In this document: positions 1 to 6,885 of the stretch, one piece after another | Layout: each line of letters starts with the position of its first letter | Position numbering within the stretch: position 1 is the first letter of the stretch | DNA from: an uncultured Alistipes sp. | GTDB lineage: Bacteria; Bacteroidota; Bacteroidia; Bacteroidales; Rikenellaceae | DNA: 11,676 nucleotides | NCBI GenBank assembly: GCA_900769745.1 | Contig: CAAGHX010000169.1 | Location: 1 to 11,676 of the forward strand | Direction of reading: 5' to 3' | Notes under the pieces: model-generated | What the model saw: only the letters and a program-made list of their open reading frames with translations | What the model was told of the DNA's origin: nothing | The model's database searches: none | Program-made: the position numbers and the translations under genes

Positions 1-872
1 CTTTGGAGATTATATTTTTCGCCGAGCATATAGTCGTTCACGTCGTGAGCTGGAGTAACCTTCAGAGCACCTGTACCAAACTCGATATCTACATACTCAT
101 CGCGAATGATTGGAATAGAGCGACCTACCAATGGCACAATCACGCGAGCACCCTCTGGGATATCCTTGTAACGCTCATCGTTAGGGTTAAGGCACACGGC
201 TGTATCGCCGAGGATTGTCTCTGGACGTGTTGTCGCAACAACCAAGTAACGGTCTGAGCCCTCCACCATATAACGCAAGTAGTAGAGCTTACCCTGTGAC
301 TCCTTGTAGATTACCTCCTCGTCCGAAAGGGCAGTCTTAGCCGATGGGTCCCAGTTAACCATTCTCACACCGCGATAAATCTTGCCCTTGCGGTAGAGAT
401 CGCAGAATACGCTGATAACGCTCTCTGTGCGAGCCTCGTCCATCGTAAAGCATGTGCGGTCCCAGTCGCAAGATGCACCCAACTTGCGCAACTGCTTGAG
501 GATGATACCACCGTGCTTCTCCTTCCACTCCCAAGCGTGAGCCAAGAACTCCTCGCGAGTAAGGTCGGCCTTGTTGATACCCTCGGCTGCGAGCTTCGCT
601 ACAACCTTAGCCTCAGTTGCGATAGATGCGTGGTCGGTACCTGGCACCCAGCAAGCATTCTTGCCCATCTGGCGAGCACGACGCATCAATACATCCTGCA
701 AAGTGTTGTTAAGCATATGACCCATGTGCAACATACCTGTCACGTTGGGTGGTGGGATAACTATCGTGTATGGCTCGCGAGCATCAGGCTCCGAGTGGAA
801 AAGGTTGTTCTCAATCCAATACTCATACCACTTCGATTCGATATCTTGTGGTGTGTACTTATCTGCTACCAT
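1..872 (-). CDS. valS: Valine--tRNA ligase, N-terminal part (runs off left edge)
   Basis: Reading the minus strand from the ATG at 872-870 gives 290 uninterrupted codons before the window ends, so only about the first third of a typical ~870-residue enzyme is present. It charges tRNA-Val in the cytoplasm. Visible landmarks are PPPNVTG at residues 40-46, followed at 49-52 by HMGH, the class I HIGH ATP-binding signature in its ValRS form. WVPGTDHASIAT lies at 75-86 and VNWDP at 172-176. The start of the CP1 editing domain shows as TTRPET at 214-219, with GTGALKVTPAHD at 266-277. The KMSKS loop and anticodon-binding domain lie outside the window. The N-terminus (MVADKYTPQDIESKWY) aligns with the usual ValRS start, which supports this ATG. 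A terminator at 996-1031 separates it from the upstream antiporter gene, so it probably has its own promoter. Identification is secure from motifs. Confidence 0.96.
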   Translation of the reverse strand, partial: MVADKYTPQDIESKWYEYWIENNLFHSEPDAREPYTIVIPPPNVTGMLHMGHMLNNTLQDVLMRRARQMGKNACWVPGTDHASIATEAKVVAKLAAEGINKADLTREEFLAHAWEWKEKHGGIILKQLRKLGASCDWDRTCFTMDEARTESVISVFCDLYRKGKIYRGVRMVNWDPSAKTALSDEEVIYKESQGKLYYLRYMVEGSDRYLVVATTRPETILGDTAVCLNPNDERYKDIPEGARVIVPLVGRSIPIIRDEYVDIEFGTGALKVTPAHDVNDYMLGEKYNLQ

Positions 873-913
873 AATTTCTGTATATATTTTGTTATTGATT
901 CTTCTTGTCAATA

Positions 914-946
914 CGTATTTACTCGCGCGTGTCGCACGCGCATACG
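914..946 (-). other. GC-rich hairpin in the valS leader
   Basis: Bases 925-931 (GCGCGTG) pair perfectly with 935-941 (CACGCGC) across a 3-base loop. An outer 5-base helix forms between 914-918 (CGTAT) and 942-946 (ATACG), with six unpaired bases (919-924) on one side. It stands out in an otherwise AT-rich region. On the minus strand it would fall at the very 5' end of the predicted valS transcript. It could stabilise the mRNA 5' end, act as a regulatory leader, or be a protein-binding palindrome in DNA. There is no U-tract after it, so it is not a standard terminator. Confidence 0.55.
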
Positions 947-951
947 ATTTG

Positions 952-959
952 CAAATATA
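952..959 (-). promoter_or_regulatory. Putative valS promoter, -7 box
   Basis: On the minus strand this reads TATATTTG, an exact match to the Bacteroidota -7 consensus TAnnTTTG. It lies about 80 bases upstream of the valS ATG. I do not see a clean TTTG -33 element at the usual ~19-base spacing, so the call rests on the -7 box and on its position between the terminator and the gene. Transcription would begin near 945-948, giving a leader of roughly 75 nucleotides. Confidence 0.5.
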
Positions 960-995
960 GCAATAATAAATTAAAATCACTCTATTTGTCCAATG

Positions 996-1031
996 AAAAA
1001 CCCGACTTCTGCATAGAGAAATCGGGTTTTT
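996..1031 (-). terminator. Rho-independent terminator downstream of the antiporter gene
   Basis: AAAAACCCGA at 996-1005 is perfectly complementary to TCGGGTTTTT at 1022-1031, with a 16-base loop that can pair further (TCT/AGA around GCAT). On the minus strand the stem ends in GGG followed by five T residues, 27 bases after the antiporter stop codon. The A-tract on the other side means it could also work on plus-strand transcripts. It lies between two minus-strand genes, so its main role should be to end antiporter transcription before valS. Confidence 0.85.
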
Positions 1032-1057
1032 ATGTTTAGTGTTTTTGTGAAATTCGC

Positions 1058-2374
1058 TTATAGGAATATTATCTGTACCAAAATGTAGATTGGCAGCAGC
1101 ACGATGAGCGAGAATCGCAAGATGTATCCCACGAAATTGGGCATCTTTATACCGTTCTGCTCGGCGATAGCTTTGACCATAAAGTTTGGACCATTGCCTA
1201 TGTAGGTCATCGCTCCAAAGAATACCGAGCCCAATGCTATTGCCCTTAGCAGAGCCTCTGGGACGCCCGCCACAAGAGGAATCTCGGCCGAGTGGGGTAG
1301 TCCCATCGCCACAGTGTGAAATGCCACGGCTGTTGGCGAGTTGTCGAGAAACGCCGAGAGGAATCCCGAACCGTAGTAGAATTGCCATGGCTCGGTGAAG
1401 CCCAATCGTGCAGCGTTGTTGTTTAGGAAGATAAGCGCTGGAGTCATCGTGATAAATATACCGATGAAAACCACAGCAACCTCTATAATTGGCTCCCACG
1501 AATAGTTGTTCTCCTTGCGTACGCTCTTCTTTGTTGTGAGGAGTGAAAGCAACGTGATTGTTATCAGGATAATCTCTCTAAGATAACGCAAGTGTAGCGG
1601 TGCATCGTGGGCGCCCATGCGTGGTATGTACGATGAGTTTACGAACGACACGGTGAGTATGATGGCCAGCAGGTACAAGATATTTATCTTGCCCGTAATC
1701 TTCAGGTTCTCCCTCTCTCTTACGTCGGCCATAACAGCCTCGATAGGCTCCTTCTTGTAGTAGATGTATCTGTCTGTTACATAGTACACTGTGAGTAATG
1801 TCGCTCCAATAAAGAGCCATTGTGGAAACAGACTTGTAAACCAGAAAAAGTCCACTCCTCGCAGGTACAACAAGAATAGCGGTGGGTCGCCGAGAGGGGT
1901 CAGAACTCCTCCGCAGTTAGCTACAAGTGCTATGAAGAATAAGATTGTGTGGGTTGTGTATTTGCGCTGCTGATTCATATTTATCAGGGGGCGAATCAGT
2001 AGCATTGCTGCACCCGTTGTTCCGATGAGCGATGCAAGCAAAAATCCCACAGCCAGAGTGATGGTGTTGTTCTTTGGACGGGCCTGCATACTGCCGGCAG
2101 CGTGTATTCCTCCCGTCACGACAAATAGTGCGCCCAGCAGCGAAATGAATGGCAGGTAGTCGTTTGTAATCTGGTGAATCAGATTGTCTGCCATCCCTTT
2201 TGAGATTAGGTATATGCTTGCTGGTAGCGCCAAACCCAATGAAACGCATAATTTATGAAAATTGCTCTCCCACCACTTCTCGGCAGCGAGTGGCATTACG
2301 GCAATGCTCAGGAGCATTAGCGCAAATGGAATAAGAGCCCAGGATTCTATCATCTCTTTTGTCGATTTATTCAT
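1058..2374 (-). CDS. Na+/H+ antiporter-like membrane protein, ion transporter superfamily (NhaD/ArsB/CitMHS type)
   Basis: This 438-residue protein is strongly hydrophobic, with roughly ten or more membrane segments along its length. Features typical of the ion transporter superfamily occur in two halves. The first half has GTTGAA at residues 118-123 and NCGGVLTPLGDPP at 153-165. The second half has FLDNSPTAVAF at 342-352 and YIGNGPN at 391-397. These Gly/Pro/Asn-rich stretches match the re-entrant hairpin loops expected of a two-fold pseudo-symmetric carrier. Bacteroidota relatives are usually annotated as sodium:proton antiporters. The real substrate could equally be a carboxylate, because citrate-type carriers share this fold, so I assign no gene symbol. 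A hydrophilic loop at about 200-228 (basic then acidic) probably faces the cytoplasm. The start MNKSTKEMIE leads straight into the first membrane helix. The gene is monocistronic: a terminator follows and a divergent intergenic region precedes it. Confidence 0.82.
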   Translation of the reverse strand: MNKSTKEMIESWALIPFALMLLSIAVMPLAAEKWWESNFHKLCVSLGLALPASIYLISKGMADNLIHQITNDYLPFISLLGALFVVTGGIHAAGSMQARPKNNTITLAVGFLLASLIGTTGAAMLLIRPLINMNQQRKYTTHTILFFIALVANCGGVLTPLGDPPLFLLYLRGVDFFWFTSLFPQWLFIGATLLTVYYVTDRYIYYKKEPIEAVMADVRERENLKITGKINILYLLAIILTVSFVNSSYIPRMGAHDAPLHLRYLREIILITITLLSLLTTKKSVRKENNYSWEPIIEVAVVFIGIFITMTPALIFLNNNAARLGFTEPWQFYYGSGFLSAFLDNSPTAVAFHTVAMGLPHSAEIPLVAGVPEALLRAIALGSVFFGAMTYIGNGPNFMVKAIAEQNGIKMPNFVGYILRFSLIVLLPIYILVQIIFL

Positions 2375-2385
2375 TTTTGACGCTT

Positions 2386-2393
2386 CAAAAGTA
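2386..2393 (-). promoter_or_regulatory. Putative antiporter promoter, -7 box
   Basis: The minus strand reads TACTTTTG here, matching TAnnTTTG, 12-19 bases upstream of the antiporter ATG at 2374. The implied leader would be only a few nucleotides, which is short. No clear -33 TTTG is present at the normal spacing. A repeated CACTAC motif overlaps the box (see the repeat at 2391-2431). This is a plausible but weak promoter call. Confidence 0.35.
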
Positions 2394-2431
2394 GTGAAAA
2401 AGTTGTGTCGTTGTTCTCGGGTAGTGAAAAA
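2391..2431. repeat. Direct repeat of GTAGTGAAAAA, 30 bases apart
   Basis: GTAGTGAAAAA occurs exactly at 2391-2401 and again at 2421-2431, so the two copies start 30 bases apart, about three helical turns. The proximal copy touches the putative antiporter -7 box and the distal copy lies near the position upstream of -33. This layout would suit a protein binding on one helical face, but the A-tract makes chance similarity possible. Confidence 0.4.
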
Positions 2432-2823
2432 AATACTTATTTTATATGATTAATCTCAAAATTGGCCTTTAATGTAGTTGTAATAGCTGGTTTTGGGGCT
2501 TATTTTTGGGATGCAAGGCTGGTGATTGCTGGGGCGAATTTGTTTTTAAGGCTCGCTTGAAGAGTGAATTTTTGAATTGAGTGAGGCGATTTTAAGGGTT
2601 CTGCTATTGGGCTATATTTGCAAAATTTTCCACTTCGAAATAGAGTGCTTTTGTGGGGTCTTGTTGGGGCTTGTTTTTTAGTTTTTGACGCTGAGTTTTT
2701 CTGCAGATTGTTGAGGTTGGTATGTAGTTTGGCGTGTCGAAAAATGGGGCTAAATCTAGGTTGAAAACTGGGATGATTTTGGCTCGTAAAACAAGCCTAA
2801 ATTTTGCTCTTGTGAATTATTTA
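2394..2823. other. Non-coding G/T-skewed divergent intergenic region
   Basis: I find no convincing gene in this ~430-base stretch in either direction. The plus strand is markedly richer in G than C: row 2461-2520 has 18 G and 6 C, and row 2641-2700 has 19 G and 5 C. Short related motifs recur. TTGGGGCTTATTTTT at 2493-2507 and TTGGGGCTTGTTTTT at 2664-2678 differ at one base, and TTTTTGACGCT occurs exactly at 2374-2384 and 2682-2692. A TATATTTG box (2613-2620, plus strand) fits the -7 consensus but has no partner element or recognisable transcript. A small hairpin with GGCT/AGCC arms lies at 2777-2802. The region may be upstream regulatory sequence, a small-RNA locus, or degraded sequence. Confidence 0.45.
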
Positions 2824-2838
2824 TTAACATTCTGTTAA
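2824..2838. promoter_or_regulatory. Palindrome TTAACA-N3-TGTTAA upstream of lon
   Basis: Six-base arms TTAACA (2824-2829) and TGTTAA (2833-2838) are perfect inverted repeats around TTC. The centre is about 50 bases upstream of the predicted lon transcription start and just upstream of the -33 region, where an activator or repressor dimer could bind. No known regulator is assigned. AT-rich palindromes of this size do occur by chance. Confidence 0.4.
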
Positions 2839-2845
2839 AAGTGTT

Positions 2846-2875
2846 ATTGCTTATGGCTAAATTTTATTATTTTTG
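2846..2875 (+). promoter_or_regulatory. Putative lon promoter (Bacteroidota -33/-7 type)
   Basis: TATTTTTG at 2868-2875 matches the -7 consensus TAnnTTTG exactly. ATTG at 2846-2849, 18 bases upstream, is a partial match to the -33 TTTG element. Transcription would start near 2881, leaving a leader of about 16 AT-rich nucleotides before the lon ATG. No Shine-Dalgarno sequence is seen, as is normal for this phylum. This would be the main promoter for lon and possibly for the kds genes behind it. Confidence 0.6.
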
Positions 2876-2896
2876 CAATTGTGAAAAAGTGTAACT

Positions 2897-5314
2897 ATGA
2901 GTAAGAAAAAGATAGAAATAACAGATTTGGAAGCGCTGCCAGAATTGTTTGACGGCAAACATCAGGTAGTGCCAATTATTGCAAGTGGCGACGATATTGT
3001 TGAGAATGTCGCCATTCCTGAGGCTTTGCCGATTCTTTCGTTGCGAAGCTCAGTATTGTTTCCGGGTGCAATCACCCCAATTACGGTAGGTCGTGAAAAG
3101 AGTATAAAGCTTGTTCGTGATGTAAATTCAACTGGCGGTCTTTTGGGTGCTGTGTTGCAGCGAGAGACTGAGGTTGAGGTCCCCAAGCCCGATGATATGT
3201 ACAAAGTGGGTACTGCTGCCCGCATCATCAAGATTTTGGAGATGCCTAATGGTAACCTCACAGTTATCCTCAGCGGTCTGGAGAAGATCGAGGTGGGCGA
3301 GTATCTGCAGTCGGAGCCATATCTCAAGGCTTCGGTACACACCATCCGCGACTCTCAGCCCGATGATAGCAATGTAGAGTTCCAGGCATTGGTCGATTCA
3401 GTGCGTGAGGTGGCTCTCAATATCATCAATATCTCGGCCTCAATGCCTAAGGAGGCTGTCTTTGCATTGAAGAATATCGACTCGAAGCGAGGCTTGATTA
3501 ACTTCGTGTGCTCGAATATGGACTTCACCGACGATGACCGTCAGGCGTTGTTGGAGGCTCCAGGTTTGTTGGCTCGTGCCCGCAAGTTGTTGGAGATATT
3601 GGTGCGTGAGCAGCAGATGGCCGAGCTGAAGAACGAGATTCAGGAGAAGGTAAAGCGCGAGATTGACAAGCAGCAGCGTGATTACTATCTCCAGCAGCAG
3701 ATGCGTACTATCCAGGATGAGCTGGGCGACACTGCCGATGCTGAGATTGAACAGATGCGCGAGGCTGGCAAGAAGAAGAACTGGCCAAAGGAGGTCGGCG
3801 AGATTTTCGAGAAGGAGTTGGCAAAGGTGGAGCGTTTGAATCCTGCCGTTGCTGAGTACTCTGTGCAGATGACCTATCTGCAGCTTATGCTGGAGCTTCC
3901 TTGGAACGATGTTACAAAGGATAACCTCGATTTGGAGTGCGCTCGCAAGCAGCTCGACGATGACCACTTCGGTTTGGAGGAGGTTAAGGATAGAATCCTT
4001 GAACATTTGGCCGTAATCAAGCTTAAGGGCGATTTGAAGTCGCCAATCTTGTGTCTCTATGGCCCTCCGGGAGTTGGTAAGACCTCTTTGGGTCGCTCTG
4101 TGGCGCAGGCTTTGGGTCGTAAGTTTGGCCGTATCTCGCTCGGTGGTCTGCACGATGAGTCGGAGATTCGTGGTCACCGCCGTACATATATCGGAGCTAT
4201 GCCAGGTCGAATCATTCAGACCATTAAGCGCTGTGGCTCATCTAATCCAGTGATTATTCTCGATGAGGTCGATAAGATTACCGTTAGCAATCACGGCGAC
4301 CCATCATCAGCATTGCTTGAGGTGCTCGACCCAGAGCAGAATACTACATTCCACGATAACTACCTCGATACCGAGTATGATTTGTCGAAGGTGTTGTTCT
4401 TGGCTACGGCTAACGATGTTGGCGCCATTAACCCTGCACTGCTTGACCGTATGGAGATGATTAACATCCCAGGTTACATCCTTGAGGACAAGGTTCGCAT
4501 CGCCGAGGAGCATCTTATTCGCAAGCAGCGCGAGGCGCACGGCTTGAAGGAGCAGGAGTTTGTGCTCTCGGAGCCTATTGTTGAGAAGATTATCTCTGAC
4601 TATACTCGTGAGTCGGGTGTACGTTTGTTGGATAAGCAGATTGCCAAGCTGGCACGTGCAAGAGCCAAGAATATCGCATTCGAGGAGGCCTTCACACCTG
4701 AGATGTCGGCAGCCGACGTTGAGAAGATTCTCGGTAAACCTACGTTCCGCAATGAGGAGTATGAGATTGCTGGAATGATTGGTGTTGTGACCGGTCTTGC
4801 GTGGACAGCAGTCGGTGGCGATATCCTCTATATTGAGTCAGTCCTCACTCCAGGAAAGGGTGGTTTGAATCTTACTGGTAACTTGGGTGATGTGATGAAG
4901 GAGTCGGCTACAATCGCCTATGAGTGGGTACAGGCACATCATGAGGAGTTGGGTATCGCGGCTGAGGTGTTTGAGAAGAAGAACCTTAATATCCACGTTC
5001 CCGAGGGTGCTATTCCAAAGGATGGCCCATCGGCAGGTATCACCATGGTTACATCTATCGTTTCGACCTTCACTGGCCGCGAGGTCAAGGAGCGTATCGC
5101 TATGACTGGCGAGATGACTCTGCGTGGTAGAGTGATGCCTGTAGGCGGAATCAAGGAGAAAATTTTGGCAGCGAAGCGAGCTGGTATCACCGAGCTTATC
5201 TTGTGTGACGATAACCGCAAGGATGTTGAGGAGATTAAGCCTGAATATGTGAAGGGCCTTAACTTCCACTATGTTAAGCAGATAAGCGAGGTGCTGGAGT
5301 TGGCATTGAAATAA
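2897..5314 (+). CDS. lon: ATP-dependent protease Lon (endopeptidase La)
   Basis: At 805 residues this is a full-length Lon, slightly longer than the E. coli enzyme (784). Lon is a cytoplasmic hexamer that degrades misfolded and regulatory proteins. The N-terminal substrate-binding domain runs from about residue 42 (PILSLRSSVLFPGAITPI) to about 250, followed by a charged helical coiled-coil stretch at about 230-300. The AAA+ module has Walker A GPPGVGKT at 389-396 and Walker B with DEVDK at 456-460. The C-terminal protease domain carries PKDGPSAGITM with catalytic Ser712, and GGIKEK with catalytic Lys755. The 43-residue Ser-Lys spacing equals that of the E. coli S679/K722 dyad, so the enzyme should be active. 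The ATG at 2897 follows a good promoter, and no in-frame start lies closer upstream. The stop is only 18 bases before kdsB with no terminator between, suggesting read-through into the Kdo genes. Confidence 0.98.
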   Translation: MSKKKIEITDLEALPELFDGKHQVVPIIASGDDIVENVAIPEALPILSLRSSVLFPGAITPITVGREKSIKLVRDVNSTGGLLGAVLQRETEVEVPKPDDMYKVGTAARIIKILEMPNGNLTVILSGLEKIEVGEYLQSEPYLKASVHTIRDSQPDDSNVEFQALVDSVREVALNIINISASMPKEAVFALKNIDSKRGLINFVCSNMDFTDDDRQALLEAPGLLARARKLLEILVREQQMAELKNEIQEKVKREIDKQQRDYYLQQQMRTIQDELGDTADAEIEQMREAGKKKNWPKEVGEIFEKELAKVERLNPAVAEYSVQMTYLQLMLELPWNDVTKDNLDLECARKQLDDDHFGLEEVKDRILEHLAVIKLKGDLKSPILCLYGPPGVGKTSLGRSVAQALGRKFGRISLGGLHDESEIRGHRRTYIGAMPGRIIQTIKRCGSSNPVIILDEVDKITVSNHGDPSSALLEVLDPEQNTTFHDNYLDTEYDLSKVLFLATANDVGAINPALLDRMEMINIPGYILEDKVRIAEEHLIRKQREAHGLKEQEFVLSEPIVEKIISDYTRESGVRLLDKQIAKLARARAKNIAFEEAFTPEMSAADVEKILGKPTFRNEEYEIAGMIGVVTGLAWTAVGGDILYIESVLTPGKGGLNLTGNLGDVMKESATIAYEWVQAHHEELGIAAEVFEKKNLNIHVPEGAIPKDGPSAGITMVTSIVSTFTGREVKERIAMTGEMTLRGRVMPVGGIKEKILAAKRAGITELILCDDNRKDVEEIKPEYVKGLNFHYVKQISEVLELALK

Positions 5315-5332
5315 AGCAAAACTTTATATAAA

Positions 5333-6100
5333 ATGAATAAATCGTTGAGATTCATTGTAATTATTCCCGCTCGATATGCATCGACGCGTTTCCCAGCCAA
5401 GCCACTTGCGTTGCTTGGTGGTAAACCAGTCATTCAGCGTGTGTATGAGCAGGTTACAGGAGTTATATCAAGTGCAGTTGTGGCAACCGACGACGAGCGT
5501 ATTGCCGATGCGGTAAAGGCTTTCGGTGGTAAAGTTGTTATGACCTCACCCAATCACAAAAGCGGCACCGACCGTTGCTGGGAGGCATACCAGAAGCTGG
5601 GCGAGGAGTACGACGTGGTGATTAACGTGCAGGGCGATGAGCCATTCATTGCTCACTCGCAGTTGAAGGCCATTACGGAGTGCTTTGCGGACGAGAATAC
5701 CGATATCGCTACGTTGGTGAAGCCATTCAGCGAGAGCGACGGCCTGGCGGCACTTGAGAATCCTAACTCTCCGAAGGTGGTACTCGATAGCGAGTCGAGG
5801 GCGATATACTTCTCTCGCTCGGTGATTCCATACCTTCGTGGCGTGGAGCGTGAGCAGTGGCTCTCATCGCACACTTTCTACAAGCACATTGGAATGTATG
5901 CGTTCCGTAGTGATGTGCTTGGTAAAATCACCTCACTTCCACAATCTACATTGGAGCTGGCCGAGTCGTTGGAGCAGTTGCGCTGGCTGGAGAATGGCTA
6001 CAAGATTGGTGTAGGCATCTCAGATGTGGAGACTGTGGGAATTGATACGCCCGAGGATCTGCAGAGGGCAGAGGAGTTTCTTGCAAATAGAGAAAAATAA
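5333..6100 (+). CDS. kdsB: 3-deoxy-manno-octulosonate cytidylyltransferase (CMP-Kdo synthetase)
   Basis: This enzyme activates Kdo with CTP to give CMP-Kdo, the donor for the inner core of lipopolysaccharide, in the cytoplasm. The 255-residue length is normal for KdsB. The nucleotide-binding loop IPARYASTRFPAKPL lies at residues 11-25. VINVQGDEPFI at 96-106 includes the metal-binding Asp102. HIGMYAFRSDVL lies at 185-196 and ESLEQLRWLENGYKIGV at 211-227, with GIDTPEDL at 237-244 holding the second conserved Asp (238). The ATG at 5333 is the natural start because the substrate-binding loop follows after only ten residues. It sits 18 bases after lon and 12 bases before kdsA, so it is very likely cotranscribed with kdsA. 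Identification is secure. Confidence 0.97.
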   Translation: MNKSLRFIVIIPARYASTRFPAKPLALLGGKPVIQRVYEQVTGVISSAVVATDDERIADAVKAFGGKVVMTSPNHKSGTDRCWEAYQKLGEEYDVVINVQGDEPFIAHSQLKAITECFADENTDIATLVKPFSESDGLAALENPNSPKVVLDSESRAIYFSRSVIPYLRGVEREQWLSSHTFYKHIGMYAFRSDVLGKITSLPQSTLELAESLEQLRWLENGYKIGVGISDVETVGIDTPEDLQRAEEFLANREK

Positions 6101-6112
6101 AAGATTAACGAT

Positions 6113-6862
6113 ATGAAAAAGTTTGTAGCAGGGCCGTGTGTGATTGAGTCGGCCGAGTTGTTGGATCGAGTAGCCGAGACGTTGGTTGGTATCAATGAGC
6201 GTTTGGGTGTGGATATAATATTCAAGGCTTCGTTTGATAAGGCCAACCGTACATCGCTTTCGTCGTATCGTGGTGTGGGCCTCGACAAGGGCTTGCAGAT
6301 GCTCTCAGATGTGAAGCAGAAGTGGGGTTTGAAGCTCTGCACCGATATCCACGAATCGTGGCAGGCACAGCCTGCGGGCGAGGTGATTGATGTGTTGCAG
6401 ATTCCTGCTTTCCTCTGCCGTCAGACCGATTTGTTGGTGGCAGCCGCTTCGACTGGCCGCATTGTAAATATCAAGAAGGCGCAGTTCCTCTCGGGCGAGG
6501 ATATGAAATATCCATACGAGAAGGCTATAAAGTCTGGAGCACAGGAGGTATGGCTCACCGAGCGTGGTAATATCTACGGTTACAATAACCTTGTGGTTGA
6601 TTTCCGAAATATTGCCGATATGCTGAAGATTTCGCCTACAGTGATGATGGATTGTACACATAGTGTTCAGCGTCCAGGTGCTGCAGGTGGTAAGACTGGC
6701 GGTAATCGTGAGTTTGTGCCAGCTATGGCTCAGGCAGCGAAAGCGTTTGGTGCAAATGCATTCTTCTTTGAGGTACATCCCGATCCTGATAATGCTTTAA
6801 GTGATGGTCCAAATATGTTGCAGCTCAATGACTTGGAGAACGTTGTTGCAGGATTGATATAA
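6113..6862 (+). CDS. kdsA: 3-deoxy-8-phosphooctulonate synthase (Kdo-8-phosphate synthase), metal-dependent type
   Basis: This enzyme condenses phosphoenolpyruvate with arabinose-5-phosphate to make Kdo-8-phosphate. The 249-residue TIM-barrel protein carries the family landmarks FKASFDKANRTS (37-48), IPAFLCRQTDLL (97-108), NIKKAQFLS (119-127), TERGN (149-153) with YGYNNLVVDFR after it, and DCTHSVQRPG (180-189). The metal-site residues described for the Aquifex enzyme are all present: Cys9 in AGPC, His183 in THSVQ, Glu220, and Asp231 in ALSDGPN. E. coli KdsA, which needs no metal, has Asn in place of the Cys, so this one should be a metal-dependent synthase. The ATG at 6113 is 12 bases after kdsB, and the protein begins directly with the first barrel strand. 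kdsD follows after 23 bases. Confidence 0.97.
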   Translation: MKKFVAGPCVIESAELLDRVAETLVGINERLGVDIIFKASFDKANRTSLSSYRGVGLDKGLQMLSDVKQKWGLKLCTDIHESWQAQPAGEVIDVLQIPAFLCRQTDLLVAAASTGRIVNIKKAQFLSGEDMKYPYEKAIKSGAQEVWLTERGNIYGYNNLVVDFRNIADMLKISPTVMMDCTHSVQRPGAAGGKTGGNREFVPAMAQAAKAFGANAFFFEVHPDPDNALSDGPNMLQLNDLENVVAGLI

Positions 6863-6885
6863 ATTAGACTAACAAAACTTTGAAA

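Noticed and set aside
513..974. 153-codon plus-strand frame over the valS start
   Set aside because: The minus strand encodes ValRS with HMGH and PPPNVTG signatures across the same bases, so this is a shadow frame.
2613..2620. Plus-strand TATATTTG as a real promoter
   Set aside because: It matches the -7 consensus, but there is no -33 partner at the right spacing and no downstream gene or RNA I can identify. lon has a better promoter 250 bases further on.
2777..2802. Hairpin with GGCT/AGCC arms as a terminator
   Set aside because: The stem has only four G/C-containing pairs, a 9-base loop and no proper T-tract next to it, and no gene ends nearby.
3440..4177. 245-codon open frame on the minus strand inside lon
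   Set aside because: The plus strand here encodes the Lon middle and ATPase regions with intact motifs. The antisense protein is Leu/Gln-rich and matches nothing I know.
6880..6885. TTG at 6880 as the kdsD start
   Set aside because: An ATG two codons later (6886) is a better start and leaves the SIS domain complete.
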